Assembly: GCA_003223115.1 (NCBI GenBank)
Contig: QHXW01000224.1
Span: 1 to 39,091, forward strand
Reading direction: 5' to 3'
Source of the DNA: Acidobacteriota bacterium
GTDB lineage: Bacteria > Acidobacteriota > Terriglobia > Bryobacterales > Bryobacteraceae
DNA length: 39,091 nucleotides
This document shows positions 15,604 to 24,583 of this stretch, piece by piece. The notes beneath the pieces were generated by a model. The model worked only from the letters and a program-made list of their open reading frames with translations, did not search any database and was not told the DNA's origin. The first letter of the stretch is position 1. The number at the start of each line of letters is the position of its first letter. A program made the position numbers and the translations under genes.

Positions 15604-18560
15604 AATTTCGATTTCTTTTGCACGCACTAGCTGTTTTCAGCCTTTCTTGTTACCTGTCGTGCCGCAAATCCGCTCCACCCTATGCCGTAAACGACGCTCT
15701 AAAAACATTTCGCATCGAGCCCGGATTTCATATTGAGAAATTTGTGCTGGAGCCCGTGGTCGTTTCGCCGGTAGCCATGGACTTTGACGAGAACGGGCGG
15801 ATCTACGTGGTTGAAGATCGCGGGTACCCGCTCAGCACCGATAACCCGCTTGGGCGCGTCAAACTGCTCGAAGATACGAACGGAGATGGCGTTCCGGATA
15901 AAGTCACCATCTTCGTCGACAGGCTGGTGATGCCCACCGGAGTGATGCGATGGAAGAAAGGCATTCTGGTAACCGATGCTCCGAATGTCTGGTATTTCGA
16001 AGATACGAACGGCGACGGCGTAGCGGACGTCAAGCAGATCGTACTGACCGGGTTTGCATTCACAAATCCTCAGCACACGGTGAATAATCCCTCCTATGGT
16101 CTGGATAACTGGATCTATCTGGCGAATGAGGGTCCGGCCCGGGCAATTGTGTACAAGAAGCAGTTTGGCGATTTGGGCTCGGACATTCGATTTCCGGACT
16201 GGCCGCAGTCACCGGCGCTGAAACAACACGATCGCAGCGTGCGTTTCCGGCCTGACACTCACCAGTTGGAGGCGCTTTCCGGAAGATCGCAGTACGGCCA
16301 GGCATTCGATGACTGGGGCCACTATTTCACCGTCAACAACTCTGACCATTCCCGGGAAGAGATCATTGCCGCGCGCTATCTGGAGCGAAACCCGGATCTT
16401 CCCATTTCTTCGGCGATGCAGCAGATCTCCGATCACGAAGCCGCGGCCAAGGTTTATCCCATCACAGTTCATCCCCATTTCGAGATGCTCACCGACGTTG
16501 GACAATTCACGTCGGCTTGCGGGATCACCTTCTATCACGGCACATTATTTGTGGCGGAGCCGGTGCACAACCTGGTGCACCAGGATTTGCTCTCGGCTTC
16601 CGGCGCCACGTACGTCTCACGCCGCGCGCATCCCAATGTGGAATTTCTGGCTTCGACCGACCCCTGGTTCCGGCCGGTGAATTTCAAAATCGGGCCAGAC
16701 GGCGCGATGTACCTCATGGATTTTTACCGGATGATGATCGAGCATCCCGAATGGATGGCTACCGATGCCGCGAAATCTCCCGACCTGACTAAAGGCATCG
16801 ATCGCGGCCGCATTTATCGCATTGTTCCTGATGGAATTGCTCCGGCGCGAGCCGTCAAACTGGGTTCGGCTTCGAACCCCGAGCTGGTGCGAGAACTCGA
16901 CAATCCGAATATCTGGTGGCGCCGCACCGCACAACGCCTGCTGGTGGATCGGCAGGCTGCGGACGTTACTGCGGAGCTTGCCCGCATGGCCGCTCAAGGC
17001 CAATCGGCCACCGGACGTCTGCATGCCCTGTGGACGCTGGAGGGTCTTGGAAAACTGGAGAACAGCAACATACAGCGCGCACTCACGGACGTCGAGCCGG
17101 GTGTACGGGAAAACGGGATCATTCTGGCCGAGCCGAGACTAGCCAAATCGCCGGAACTGGCGCAAAAGCTGTTGGGAATGGTGGACGACACGAACGCCAG
17201 AGTGCGTTTCCAGTTGCTGTGTACGCTTGCAGGTCTGACAACGGCCGAGGCCCGGACAGCGCGCGACCGGCTGCTGGTGCACGAGATGGAAGACAAATGG
17301 TTTCAGGTCGCCGCTCTCAGCGCCTCTTCCGACGAAGCGCCGCGTCTCTACCAGACAGCCGTCTCGAGTGGAAAGGCGGAAACACCCGGAAGCGTCAGTT
17401 TTATTCAGCAGGTCGCATCCGTGGTCGGCGCACGCCGCAAACCGGCTGAAATCCAGAATGTAGTCCAGAGAATAGCGCGGTCCACTGAGGATTCCGCTTC
17501 GTGGTGGCGAACCGCCAGTCTCGAAGGGCTGTCTCAGGGGCTGCGGGGGAGAGCGTTCGCGCCCGGTAGTCTTCGAGCGAGCCAGCAAACTCTGCTAAAG
17601 ATCTTTTCCGGTCCCGAGATTACGGTGCGGCGGGCGGCCCTGCGCCTACTCGGTATTACCGGGCTCGCGGCTGGCGGCGAGCGTGAACTCGCCTCCGCTC
17701 TAAGTGCCGTGAGCGATGACCAGACAGATCCCGACCTCCGGGCCGACTCCATCGGCCTCTTGGCGCTCGCCGGACCCCAACCACACGAGGGCTTGCTCAA
17801 GAAGCTGGTGGACCCGCATCAGCCGGCGCAGGTGGAAGCAGCGGCCGTAGACGCGCTTGGCAAGATTAAAGGCGACGACGTAGGAAAATTTCTGCTGGCT
17901 GCCTGGCGCGCTCTGCCGCCGGATGCCCGCATGGAAGCGGCGGACGCGATGTTCCTGGAACCCAGCCGCGTCCGGCTGCTGGTGGCCGCGCTCAAAAGCG
18001 GCGACGTCCAGCCCTGGACCCTTGGGTTTCGGCACCGTCACCGGTTGATCATGTTTGACGATCCGGCTATTCGAGATTCGGTGCGGCCGGTCCTCGATCA
18101 GAGTACCAGCGATCGGGAAAAAGTGGTCCGGCGTTACGAAGCCGGCATCGATCACAACCCGGATGCAACCAAGGGGCGCGAAGTCTTCAAGACTGTCTGC
18201 ATAAAATGCCATCGTTTCGCCGGCTTCGGTGTGCAAGTAGGCCCGGACCTCGCAACCGTGCAGAATCAGCCCAAGACAGCATTGCTCGAAGACATCCTGA
18301 TCCCGAACAAAACCATCTCACAAGGCTATGAAGCCTACGTGGTGGAGACCACGTCGGGCACCCTTGACGGTGTGCTGCATGCACAAACACCGACCACCAT
18401 CACCTTACGCCACGAGGACGGCAAGGAGGACATCATCCAGCGGCGGGACATCAAGCAAATGTACGTGACGAACGTTTCCGCCATGCCGGGTGATATGGAA
18501 AAGCAGATCGATGTTCAGCAGATGGCCGACCTGCTGGAATTTCTGAAGACGGCTCATTAG
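15600..18560 (+). CDS. Exported dehydrogenase-like beta-propeller / HEAT / cytochrome c protein
   Basis: 986 residues with an N-terminal export signal containing Cys residues (FSLSCYLSC), so a lipoprotein is possible. About 30-420 resembles the putative membrane-bound dehydrogenase domain (TIGR02604 type), related to PQQ-type glucose/sorbosone dehydrogenase propellers. It carries two calcium-loop-like motifs, DTNGDGVPD (92-100) and DTNGDGVAD (135-143). About 430-820 is helical and HEAT-like. The C-terminus is a cytochrome c-like domain (TIGR02603 type) with one haem site CIKCH (867-871). This architecture is common in Planctomycetes, Verrucomicrobia and Solibacter. It probably oxidises a sugar-like substrate and passes electrons to the haem. 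It is coupled by a 4-base overlap to the deacetylase-like gene. Confidence 0.85.
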   Translation: MKFRFLLHALAVFSLSCYLSCRKSAPPYAVNDALKTFRIEPGFHIEKFVLEPVVVSPVAMDFDENGRIYVVEDRGYPLSTDNPLGRVKLLEDTNGDGVPDKVTIFVDRLVMPTGVMRWKKGILVTDAPNVWYFEDTNGDGVADVKQIVLTGFAFTNPQHTVNNPSYGLDNWIYLANEGPARAIVYKKQFGDLGSDIRFPDWPQSPALKQHDRSVRFRPDTHQLEALSGRSQYGQAFDDWGHYFTVNNSDHSREEIIAARYLERNPDLPISSAMQQISDHEAAAKVYPITVHPHFEMLTDVGQFTSACGITFYHGTLFVAEPVHNLVHQDLLSASGATYVSRRAHPNVEFLASTDPWFRPVNFKIGPDGAMYLMDFYRMMIEHPEWMATDAAKSPDLTKGIDRGRIYRIVPDGIAPARAVKLGSASNPELVRELDNPNIWWRRTAQRLLVDRQAADVTAELARMAAQGQSATGRLHALWTLEGLGKLENSNIQRALTDVEPGVRENGIILAEPRLAKSPELAQKLLGMVDDTNARVRFQLLCTLAGLTTAEARTARDRLLVHEMEDKWFQVAALSASSDEAPRLYQTAVSSGKAETPGSVSFIQQVASVVGARRKPAEIQNVVQRIARSTEDSASWWRTASLEGLSQGLRGRAFAPGSLRASQQTLLKIFSGPEITVRRAALRLLGITGLAAGGERELASALSAVSDDQTDPDLRADSIGLLALAGPQPHEGLLKKLVDPHQPAQVEAAAVDALGKIKGDDVGKFLLAAWRALPPDARMEAADAMFLEPSRVRLLVAALKSGDVQPWTLGFRHRHRLIMFDDPAIRDSVRPVLDQSTSDREKVVRRYEAGIDHNPDATKGREVFKTVCIKCHRFAGFGVQVGPDLATVQNQPKTALLEDILIPNKTISQGYEAYVVETTSGTLDGVLHAQTPTTITLRHEDGKEDIIQRRDIKQMYVTNVSAMPGDMEKQIDVQQMADLLEFLKTAH

Positions 18561-18646
18561 GAGAATGCATAGCTCCACTGCGTGCTGAGAATCACACGGA
18601 AGAACAGTACACTGATACGAATGTCTTACGATGAAAGTGAGGACGA

Positions 18647-19208
18647 ATGATGGGCACCGCACCGGGCAAGGACAAACCGTTTCTGAGCGACATCGAGGAA
18701 ATCCGCAGGCGTGCTAGAAAGCACATCGAACAAGGAGCCGTTACAGAGAGCTACAAAGCGCCTGGAAACCTCAATCCGTGTGCTTAATGAAGCTCTGGCC
18801 ACCGAGATTGTTTGCGTTCTGCGATACAGGCGCCACTATTTCATGGCAAACGGCATTCATGCCCAAGCCGTGGCGGCAGAATTCCTGGAGCACGCCAACG
18901 AAGAGCAAAGCCATGCCGACCAGATCGCTGAACGCATCATTCAGCTTAACGGCGAACCGAATTTCAGTCCGGAAGGCCTCTTGATGCGCAGCCACTCCGA
19001 GTACGTCGAAGGGAAAACGCTGATCGACATGATCAAAGAGGATTTAGTGGCTGAGCGCATCGCCGTCGAATCCTATTCCGAAATCATCCGCTATTTCGGT
19101 GACCGCGACCCCACCAGCCGCCGCCTGATGGAAGAAATTCTCGCAAAGGAAGAAGAACACGCGGACGACATGAAAACGCTGATCGAGCGAATCGGTAAAG
19201 AGGCGTAA
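18647..19208 (+). pseudogene. Bacterioferritin-type ferritin gene with a frame break near the N-terminus
   Basis: From ATG 18647 (or 18650; GAGG just upstream) one frame encodes GKDKPFLSDIEEIRRRARKH and continues to GAVTESYKA, the usual start of this ferritin subfamily. It then reads into a stop at about 18788. The remainder of the protein (LNEALATEIVCVLRYRRHYF onward) is in another frame from about 18755 to 19208. It has the four-helix di-iron ligands: E in ALATEIV, ExxH in EEQSHAD, and E plus ExxxH in VAERIAVESY and KEEEHAD. The break lies at TACAAAGCGC, where about two bases (a GAC Asp codon in relatives, from memory) seem lost. A shortened product starting at GTG 18711 would lack the native N-terminus. 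Either a real lesion or a sequencing error. Confidence 0.75.
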
Positions 19209-19435
19209 GAAGTCTGTTTTTGCCGGAATCGGTAATGCCTGCCTGTTGGTGGCGCTCGACGCGCTGAACAGGATCGTCCAAAACGACTTGCATTTCGCTT
19301 ATCCTGCGCGAATGCACCTCGGCGCGGGAGATCAGGCCCGCCTTTCGTCAAAGCGTGACCTAAACAGCCAACTCACGACTGAACTGGCGGCGCGCGGCGT
19401 CCCGCTGTCGGAAAGCGCTTCAATCGTGACCATCG

Positions 19436-20020
19436 TTATTTCCCGGCTGGTCCCCGCGACCACGGCGGGATGATATTGTTCATGCGCGAGTATGCGATGG
19501 ATTGGCCCAGGTGCTCGCTCACATGATTGCTGATTACAAGAAAAATACCGCGCAGCGTGGTCTTTGAATCAAAAAATTTGACCGGCTTTGAGAGATCCAC
19601 TTCGGTGGCTTTCGCGAGCGCCTCATGCACCGCCTTGAACGATGCTTCGAGCTGCTCCACGACTTTTGATTTTACTGTGATGGTCTTCTCGCGGTCTTCG
19701 TTGCCGCGGATCATTTTCACTAGCTCCGCTTGCGCCGGCGCCGCGCCCGCGAACATCAGCAGCAATCTGTTCCCACCAGCGATGTGCATATAGACTTCGC
19801 CCACCGAGCGCACTCCGGGGGCGGGGCGCCAAGAATACCTCTCGGCGGGTATGGCCTTGGCCAGGTTGAGGACTTTGCTTTCGGCTTCCTCGAACGGCAG
19901 CAGAAAATCCTGCTGGAAAGCCCCGGCCGGTTTTGCCGAGTCTGCCGTGTGCTGCGCGTTTGCGGGTAGCAGAGCGAAGCCCAGCACGGCCAGCGCCAGC
20001 GCGGTGAATCTGATTTGCAT
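19436..20020 (-). CDS. Exported DinB-like putative metal-dependent protein
   Basis: 194 residues from the ATG at 20020, which opens a signal peptide (MQIRFTALALAVLGFALLPANA); an upstream GTG at 20035 is less likely. The mature part fits the DinB/YfiT four-helix bundle with three putative metal-binding His: H79 (VYMHIAGGN), H166 and H170 (NHVSEHLGQ). Members in Bacillus and mycobacteria act as thiol transferases or are uncharacterised; exported versions are common in Acidobacteriota and have no known substrate. The 200-base gap upstream of 19436, between the ferritin gene and this one, shows no convincing gene. Confidence 0.8.
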   Translation of the reverse strand: MQIRFTALALAVLGFALLPANAQHTADSAKPAGAFQQDFLLPFEEAESKVLNLAKAIPAERYSWRPAPGVRSVGEVYMHIAGGNRLLLMFAGAAPAQAELVKMIRGNEDREKTITVKSKVVEQLEASFKAVHEALAKATEVDLSKPVKFFDSKTTLRGIFLVISNHVSEHLGQSIAYSRMNNIIPPWSRGPAGK

Positions 20021-20199
20021 ACCCGTTTTTAGCACGGCATTTCACGAGCGGCAATCAAATTCCTCGTCCCACCGTCGAGACAGGTATTCCCACGAGCGGA
20101 CAAGCCGGTCATAGCGTGATGGTGTAAATTAAATGGCGCAAAGCAGTTGCGGGTGGCAATCCATGTGCACGGCGAATTGGATTGTTCCACGGAGGCTGA

Positions 20200-20637
20200 A
20201 TGGCACGAATCGAGCGGTTTCGCGATGTCTTGGCGGCTCCCCCCACCGCGGAATACTGGGTCCAAAGAACCGACAGCGGCTGGCGGTTGATGGCTGTTGA
20301 ATGGGAGCGTGAAGTCGCCGGCGAGGAAGCAGGCCGGCAAGAGACCGTGGAAGAGATTCCCTACGGTCTCCAGATTGGCGAGGATTGCTTGCGGCTGGAA
20401 GTGAATGTCGCCGAACGTGAAGCCCTAATGCTGATGCTCGAGCTCATCGTTCAAGACCGTTCGCTCTCCCAGGTTGCCACAGAACTGAACCAGCGGGGAT
20501 TCCGCACGCGACGCGGCGTCGAATGGTCGCCCGCCGGCGTGTTCAACATGCTGCCGCGCATGATCGAAGTCGGCCCACGCGTTTTTCCGCAGGAGGAATG
20601 GGCTGCGCGCCGGCGCCAGATTTTCAAAGTCGTCTGA
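20200..20637 (+). CDS. Hypothetical protein with recombinase-like helix-turn-helix region
   Basis: 145 residues; GGAGG five bases before the ATG supports the start. The N-terminal half (about 1-70) has beta-rich, charged sequence with no recognised domain. About 85-130 (SLSQVATELNQRGFRTRRG, then EWSPAGVFNMLPRM) resembles the short helical segment found in the recombinase domain of large serine recombinases. There is no catalytic resolvase domain, so it is not itself a recombinase. A DNA-binding or regulatory role is possible. It converges on a 52-residue basic protein gene. Confidence 0.65.
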   Translation: MARIERFRDVLAAPPTAEYWVQRTDSGWRLMAVEWEREVAGEEAGRQETVEEIPYGLQIGEDCLRLEVNVAEREALMLMLELIVQDRSLSQVATELNQRGFRTRRGVEWSPAGVFNMLPRMIEVGPRVFPQEEWAARRRQIFKVV

Positions 20638-20652
20638 GAGCGCGCTCCGCGG

Positions 20653-20811
20653 CTATTCGACGTCCTCTCCAAGGATCGGCTTCTTGTGCTTGGGCTTCTT
20701 CCGTGACCGCTTGGGCTCGATGGGGCGTGAGGAGGGAACGGTACCCACACGTTCCCGGGCCAGCTTGCGAACCACCTGCCCAGCGTCGAACTTAGGCTTC
20801 TTCCGCGCCAC
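20653..20811 (-). CDS. Small basic hypothetical protein (52 residues)
   Basis: A GTG-initiated frame from 20811 to a TAG at 20653-20655, in the gap after lpxC and on the same strand. The product starts VARKKPKFDAGQVVRKLARE and ends in KHKKPILGEDVE, with about a third Lys/Arg in two clusters. Short Lys/Arg-rich proteins with a similar opening (RKKPKFDA) are familiar from acidobacterial genomes, from memory. The start codon lacks a good ribosome-binding site. A nucleic-acid or ribosome-associated role is suggested only by charge. It lies 57 bases downstream of the lpxC stop and may be co-transcribed. Confidence 0.6.
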   Translation of the reverse strand: MARKKPKFDAGQVVRKLARERVGTVPSSRPIEPKRSRKKPKHKKPILGEDVE

Positions 20812-20868
20812 TGGTCTGATTGTACTTTCTGCGGGCCCGGGTCTGGATGAGAGCTTAGCGGCGGTGTT

Positions 20869-21813
20869 CTACGAGACCAACGCGTGCGCCACGCGCGTGG
20901 CCAATTGATCGAAGGTAATGATTTCGTACAGCGAAGGATCGGACATGATGCGTGCCACAATCTGCGCGTGCATGGCGTGGCCGGCGCGCTCGGCGATGAC
21001 GTGACCCAGCAGCGGCTTACCGATGAGCGCCAGATCACCGATCAAATCCAGCGCCTTGTGGCGGCAGCACTCGTCGGGGAAACGCAAACCCTCCGGATTC
21101 ATGACGCGTTCGCGATCGAAGCAGACCGCATTTTCGAGCGACGCCCCCCGAATCAGGCCCATGTTGCGCATCTGATCTAATTCGTAAAGAAAGCCGAACG
21201 TGCGCGCTGGAGCGATTTCGGCGGCATAGCGTTCCGGCGTGACTTCCATCTCCAGCATCTGACGGCCCACGCTCGGGTGGTCGTATTGGCTCTCGCACGT
21301 GAGACGGAACCTGTCGTCGGGCAGAATGCTGATGCGCTTGCCCCGGTCCTCGACCGAAATGGGCCGGCGTATCCGCAGGTAGCGTCGCTTGCGCCGGTAG
21401 TGCCGTAAACCTGCCTGACGGATCAGATCGAGGAATGGCAACCCGCTGCCATCCAGAATCGGAACCTCGAGATTGTCGATTTCGATGAAGGCGTTGTCGA
21501 TTCCGACGCTGTAGAAAACGCTGAGCAGATGCTCGGTGGTGGAGATAAGCACGCCCTGCCGCATCAAGCTGGTGGCATAGCTTACGCGAGCTACGTGGCG
21601 CCAGCTCGCCAGAATGGGGAAACGGTCGAGATCCGTGCGGACAAAAACCAGGCCGGTCGAAACCGGCGCGGGTGAGACTCGAATGCTGACGGGAACGCCA
21701 CTGTGAAGGCCGATGCCTTTGGCTTGTACGGGGCGCTGAATCGTGGTCTCAAAGCGCAATCGCTGGCTCCTGGGGATGCGGCATCTGTCAGATGAAACCT
21801 TAGTTCCCAGCAT
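20869..21813 (-). CDS. lpxC: UDP-3-O-acyl-N-acetylglucosamine deacetylase
   Basis: 314 residues. It catalyses the committed, zinc-dependent deacetylation step of lipid A synthesis in the cytoplasm. The zinc ligands are H95 (STTEHLLS), H252 and D256 (CCRHKALDLIGD), with the catalytic-type His H279 in AGHAMH. The N-terminal pattern TIQRPVQAKGIGLHSG is also diagnostic. The ATG at 21813 has a purine-rich AGG/GAGA upstream; about 18 residues precede the conserved core. The product shows that the organism makes an LPS-type outer membrane. It diverges from polA over 119 bases. Confidence 0.95.
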   Translation of the reverse strand: MLGTKVSSDRCRIPRSQRLRFETTIQRPVQAKGIGLHSGVPVSIRVSPAPVSTGLVFVRTDLDRFPILASWRHVARVSYATSLMRQGVLISTTEHLLSVFYSVGIDNAFIEIDNLEVPILDGSGLPFLDLIRQAGLRHYRRKRRYLRIRRPISVEDRGKRISILPDDRFRLTCESQYDHPSVGRQMLEMEVTPERYAAEIAPARTFGFLYELDQMRNMGLIRGASLENAVCFDRERVMNPEGLRFPDECCRHKALDLIGDLALIGKPLLGHVIAERAGHAMHAQIVARIMSDPSLYEIITFDQLATRVAHALVS

Positions 21814-21932
21814 TCTCGCGACCTAATTCCAACCTATTCATTCTAAATGATCGGCGAGTCTGGCCTGTGGTTAATACGCTACACCCTAGGAGTTAGACTG
21901 TGGCCGAAATAGCTCTCAGGAGTCAATAGGAT

Positions 21933-24518
21933 ATGATGGGGCAAGTGCCGCGTCCCCGCCTGTTCCTGATTGATTCATACGGATTTATTTTTCGCGCGTA
22001 TCACGCCCGCGCCCGCACCGGCGCGCCTCCCATGCGGACCTCGACGGGACTCTCGACCGAAGCGGTTTTCATCTTCACCAACATGTTGCGGAAGCTGGCG
22101 AAAACCTACAAGCCGGAGTATATCGCGGCGGTGTTCGAGAGCCTCGGTCCAACTCTGCGAGAGCAGGAGTTTGCCGAATACAAAGCCAATCGCGCCGAGG
22201 CGCCGCCGGATTTGGGAGAGCAGATCCCTTATGTACGCCGGGTGATCGAGGCCCTGCGCATTCCGATTCTCCAGTACAAGGGCTTCGAGGCCGACGATGT
22301 GATCGGCACCATTTCGCGCCTCGCCGAAGAGGCCGGCTTCGACGTCGTGATTGTTTCGAGCGACAAAGACATGCTGCAGCTGGTGAACGACCACGTCTTC
22401 ATGCTGGATCCCGCCAAGGACGACACCTGGTACGACCCGGCGCAGGTGGAGCAGTTCATGGGTGTCAAGCCGGCACAGGTGGCAGATCTGCTGGCGCTCA
22501 AAGGCGACTCGATCGACAACATTCCCGGCGCACCCGGCATCGGCGACAAAGGCGCCAAGGATCTGATCGAGCGGTTCGGATCGGTCGAAGCCGCGCTAGA
22601 TGGCGCCGCCGAAGTAGACCGTAAGATGTACCGCGATAGTCTCCAAAACAACCGCGAGCGCATTCTGTTGAGTAAACGGCTGGCCACGATTGAAATTCAG
22701 GTTCCCATCGAGTTTTCGATCGACGCCGTCAAAGCGCAGGAGCCTGACCAGGCGGCCTTAAAGCAGGTGTACAAAGAACTGGAATTTCACAGCCATCTGC
22801 GCGAACTGGGTCCCGGCGAAGACACGCGGGCACGCGATTACCAGGTGTTGAACTCGGCCGAAGACATCGATCGCTGGCTGGGAGAAATTCCAGCGGCAGC
22901 TCCTGTCGCGGTGGCGGTAGCGAAATCCGGCGAAGGAGAGTTTCCGCTGGACACAGTCGGCCTCGCCGCGAAGACCGGCGAAGCGCGGGCGGTGCCGCTG
23001 GCGCTCATCGCAGGGCTGCGGTCATTTCTCGAAAACGCGGACCGGCCGAAAATCGGGTGTGATGTCAAGTCGGCTCTGCTGGCGTTTTCGAAGCTGGGAA
23101 TCGAGGCACGCGGGTTCAAACACGACATCATGCTGTACGCCTTCCTGCTGGACGCTGATCCCGGGGGCTGCACGCTCAATGAGCTGTCGCACCGACGCAT
23201 GGATTTAAGGCTGGGCGCGGCGCCGGAGCAGCACGCCGACTATGCGCTCGAGTTGTATGGAGCGCTCAGCCGCGAAGTGGATTCGCGTGGGCTGCGCGAA
23301 CTGTATGAAACCATCGAACTGCCGCTGGCGCGGGTTCTAGCGCGCATCGAGAGTAATGGCATTCGGATCGATCGCCATGAGCTCAAGCGGCTTTCGGATC
23401 TGATGGAAACCGAAATCTCGCGGCTCACTACGGAAATTCACCAGGTGGCGGGCAAGCCATTCAACATCAGCTCGCCCCAACAACTCGGGCGGGTGCTCTT
23501 CGAAGATTTGAAGCTTCCGGCTCCGGTGAAATATGGCAAAGGTAAGACGATTTCGACGGCGGCCGACGTGCTCGAAGAACTCGCTCCCGAACATGAGATT
23601 GTGCGCAAAGTGCTCGAATACCGCCAGCTCTGCAAACTGAAGGGCACATACGTGGACGCTTTGCCGGAGTTGATGGACGCGAGCACCGGCCGCGTGCACA
23701 CCAGTTTCACCCAGACTGGCGCGACCACGGGGCGGCTCTCGTCGTCGAATCCCAATTTGCAGAACATCCCCATCCGCACTGAACTGGGCCGCGAAATCCG
23801 CGCGGCTTTCATTCCGAGGCCGGGCTGGAAACTCGTTGTTGCGGATTATTCCCAAATCGAGCTGCGCCTGCTGGCGCACATGTCGCACGATGCAGTGCTG
23901 GTTGAGGCGTTCCGCAATGGCGAGGACATACACACGCGGACTGCCGCCGAAGTGATGGGTGTTCCGCCTTTGATGGTGACCCCCGACGATCGTCGCAAAG
24001 CCAAGGCCGTGAACTTCGGCATCGTCTATGGCATCAGCCCGTTCGGGTTGTCGCAACAGCTCGGCATTTCGCGCGGCGAAGCCGAAATCTACATCAGGAG
24101 CTATTTCGAGCGATACACCGGCGTCAAGAGATTCATCGAGGCGACCATCGCCGAAGTACGGCGTACGGGAGTGACGCGCACCCTGCTTGGCCGCGAGAGA
24201 CCCATCCCGGAAATGAATAGCCGTAACCCCACAGCCCGCGGGTTCGCCGAGCGCACTGCCGTGAATTCACCGCTCCAGGGCACGGCCGCGGATCTGATCA
24301 AGCTGGCCATGGTCCGGATCGACGGGCGCCTGGAAACGGAAAACTACAAAGCTGCGATGCTGCTGCAGGTCCATGATGAGCTGGTCTTCGAAGCGCCGCC
24401 CGAAGAAACGAAGAAACTCACTGAGATGGTGAAACACGAGATGGAGCAGGTTTACCAGCTCGCGGTGCCGCTTGTGTCGGACGTGGGCGTGGGCGAGAAC
24501 TGGCGGGACGCGAAGTAG
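21933..24518 (+). CDS. polA: DNA polymerase I
   Basis: 861 residues; AGGAG ten bases before the ATG. It fills gaps and removes RNA primers during replication and repair. About 1-290 is the 5'-nuclease domain (LIDSYGFIFRAYHA, EADDVIGT, SSDKDMLQL). About 310-470 is the exonuclease-like domain. About 480-861 is the polymerase with motif A (DYSQIELR, D638), motif B (RRKAKAVNFGIVYG) and motif C (HDE, 814-816). The proofreading acidic residues are missing: motif I reads VAVAKSGEG, and motif II (IGCDVKSALLAF) lacks the usual Asp. It is therefore probably polymerase plus 5'-nuclease without 3'-5' editing, as in Taq and Bacillus enzymes. It diverges from lpxC. Confidence 0.95.
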   Translation: MMGQVPRPRLFLIDSYGFIFRAYHARARTGAPPMRTSTGLSTEAVFIFTNMLRKLAKTYKPEYIAAVFESLGPTLREQEFAEYKANRAEAPPDLGEQIPYVRRVIEALRIPILQYKGFEADDVIGTISRLAEEAGFDVVIVSSDKDMLQLVNDHVFMLDPAKDDTWYDPAQVEQFMGVKPAQVADLLALKGDSIDNIPGAPGIGDKGAKDLIERFGSVEAALDGAAEVDRKMYRDSLQNNRERILLSKRLATIEIQVPIEFSIDAVKAQEPDQAALKQVYKELEFHSHLRELGPGEDTRARDYQVLNSAEDIDRWLGEIPAAAPVAVAVAKSGEGEFPLDTVGLAAKTGEARAVPLALIAGLRSFLENADRPKIGCDVKSALLAFSKLGIEARGFKHDIMLYAFLLDADPGGCTLNELSHRRMDLRLGAAPEQHADYALELYGALSREVDSRGLRELYETIELPLARVLARIESNGIRIDRHELKRLSDLMETEISRLTTEIHQVAGKPFNISSPQQLGRVLFEDLKLPAPVKYGKGKTISTAADVLEELAPEHEIVRKVLEYRQLCKLKGTYVDALPELMDASTGRVHTSFTQTGATTGRLSSSNPNLQNIPIRTELGREIRAAFIPRPGWKLVVADYSQIELRLLAHMSHDAVLVEAFRNGEDIHTRTAAEVMGVPPLMVTPDDRRKAKAVNFGIVYGISPFGLSQQLGISRGEAEIYIRSYFERYTGVKRFIEATIAEVRRTGVTRTLLGRERPIPEMNSRNPTARGFAERTAVNSPLQGTAADLIKLAMVRIDGRLETENYKAAMLLQVHDELVFEAPPEETKKLTEMVKHEMEQVYQLAVPLVSDVGVGENWRDAK

Positions 24519-24549
24519 TGCTTTGATTCAGGCAGCAGCTTCCTGTGCC

Positions 24550-24578
24550 TTACGATGTCTTACAATGTGTTACGATGT
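24550..24578 (+). promoter_or_regulatory. Tandem 10-bp-period operator/promoter of the toxin-antitoxin pair
   Basis: Three copies of TTAC[GA]ATGT stand at 24550, 24560 and 24570, one helical turn apart, ending just before the antitoxin start. Regular one-turn repeats are a usual binding pattern for ribbon-helix-helix antitoxins. The middle copy contains TACAAT (24561-24566), a good -10 box, so a bound antitoxin would cover the promoter. The start site would then lie within about ten bases of the start codon. Confidence 0.6.
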
Positions 24579-24583
24579 ACCAC

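Noticed and set aside
19246-19473. 75-codon plus-strand frame between the ferritin and DinB genes
   Set aside because: No domain, no ribosome-binding site, and it overlaps the DinB-like gene's 3' end on the other strand.
23337-24056. 239-codon antisense frame within polA
   Set aside because: It mirrors conserved polymerase codons and has no recognisable features.
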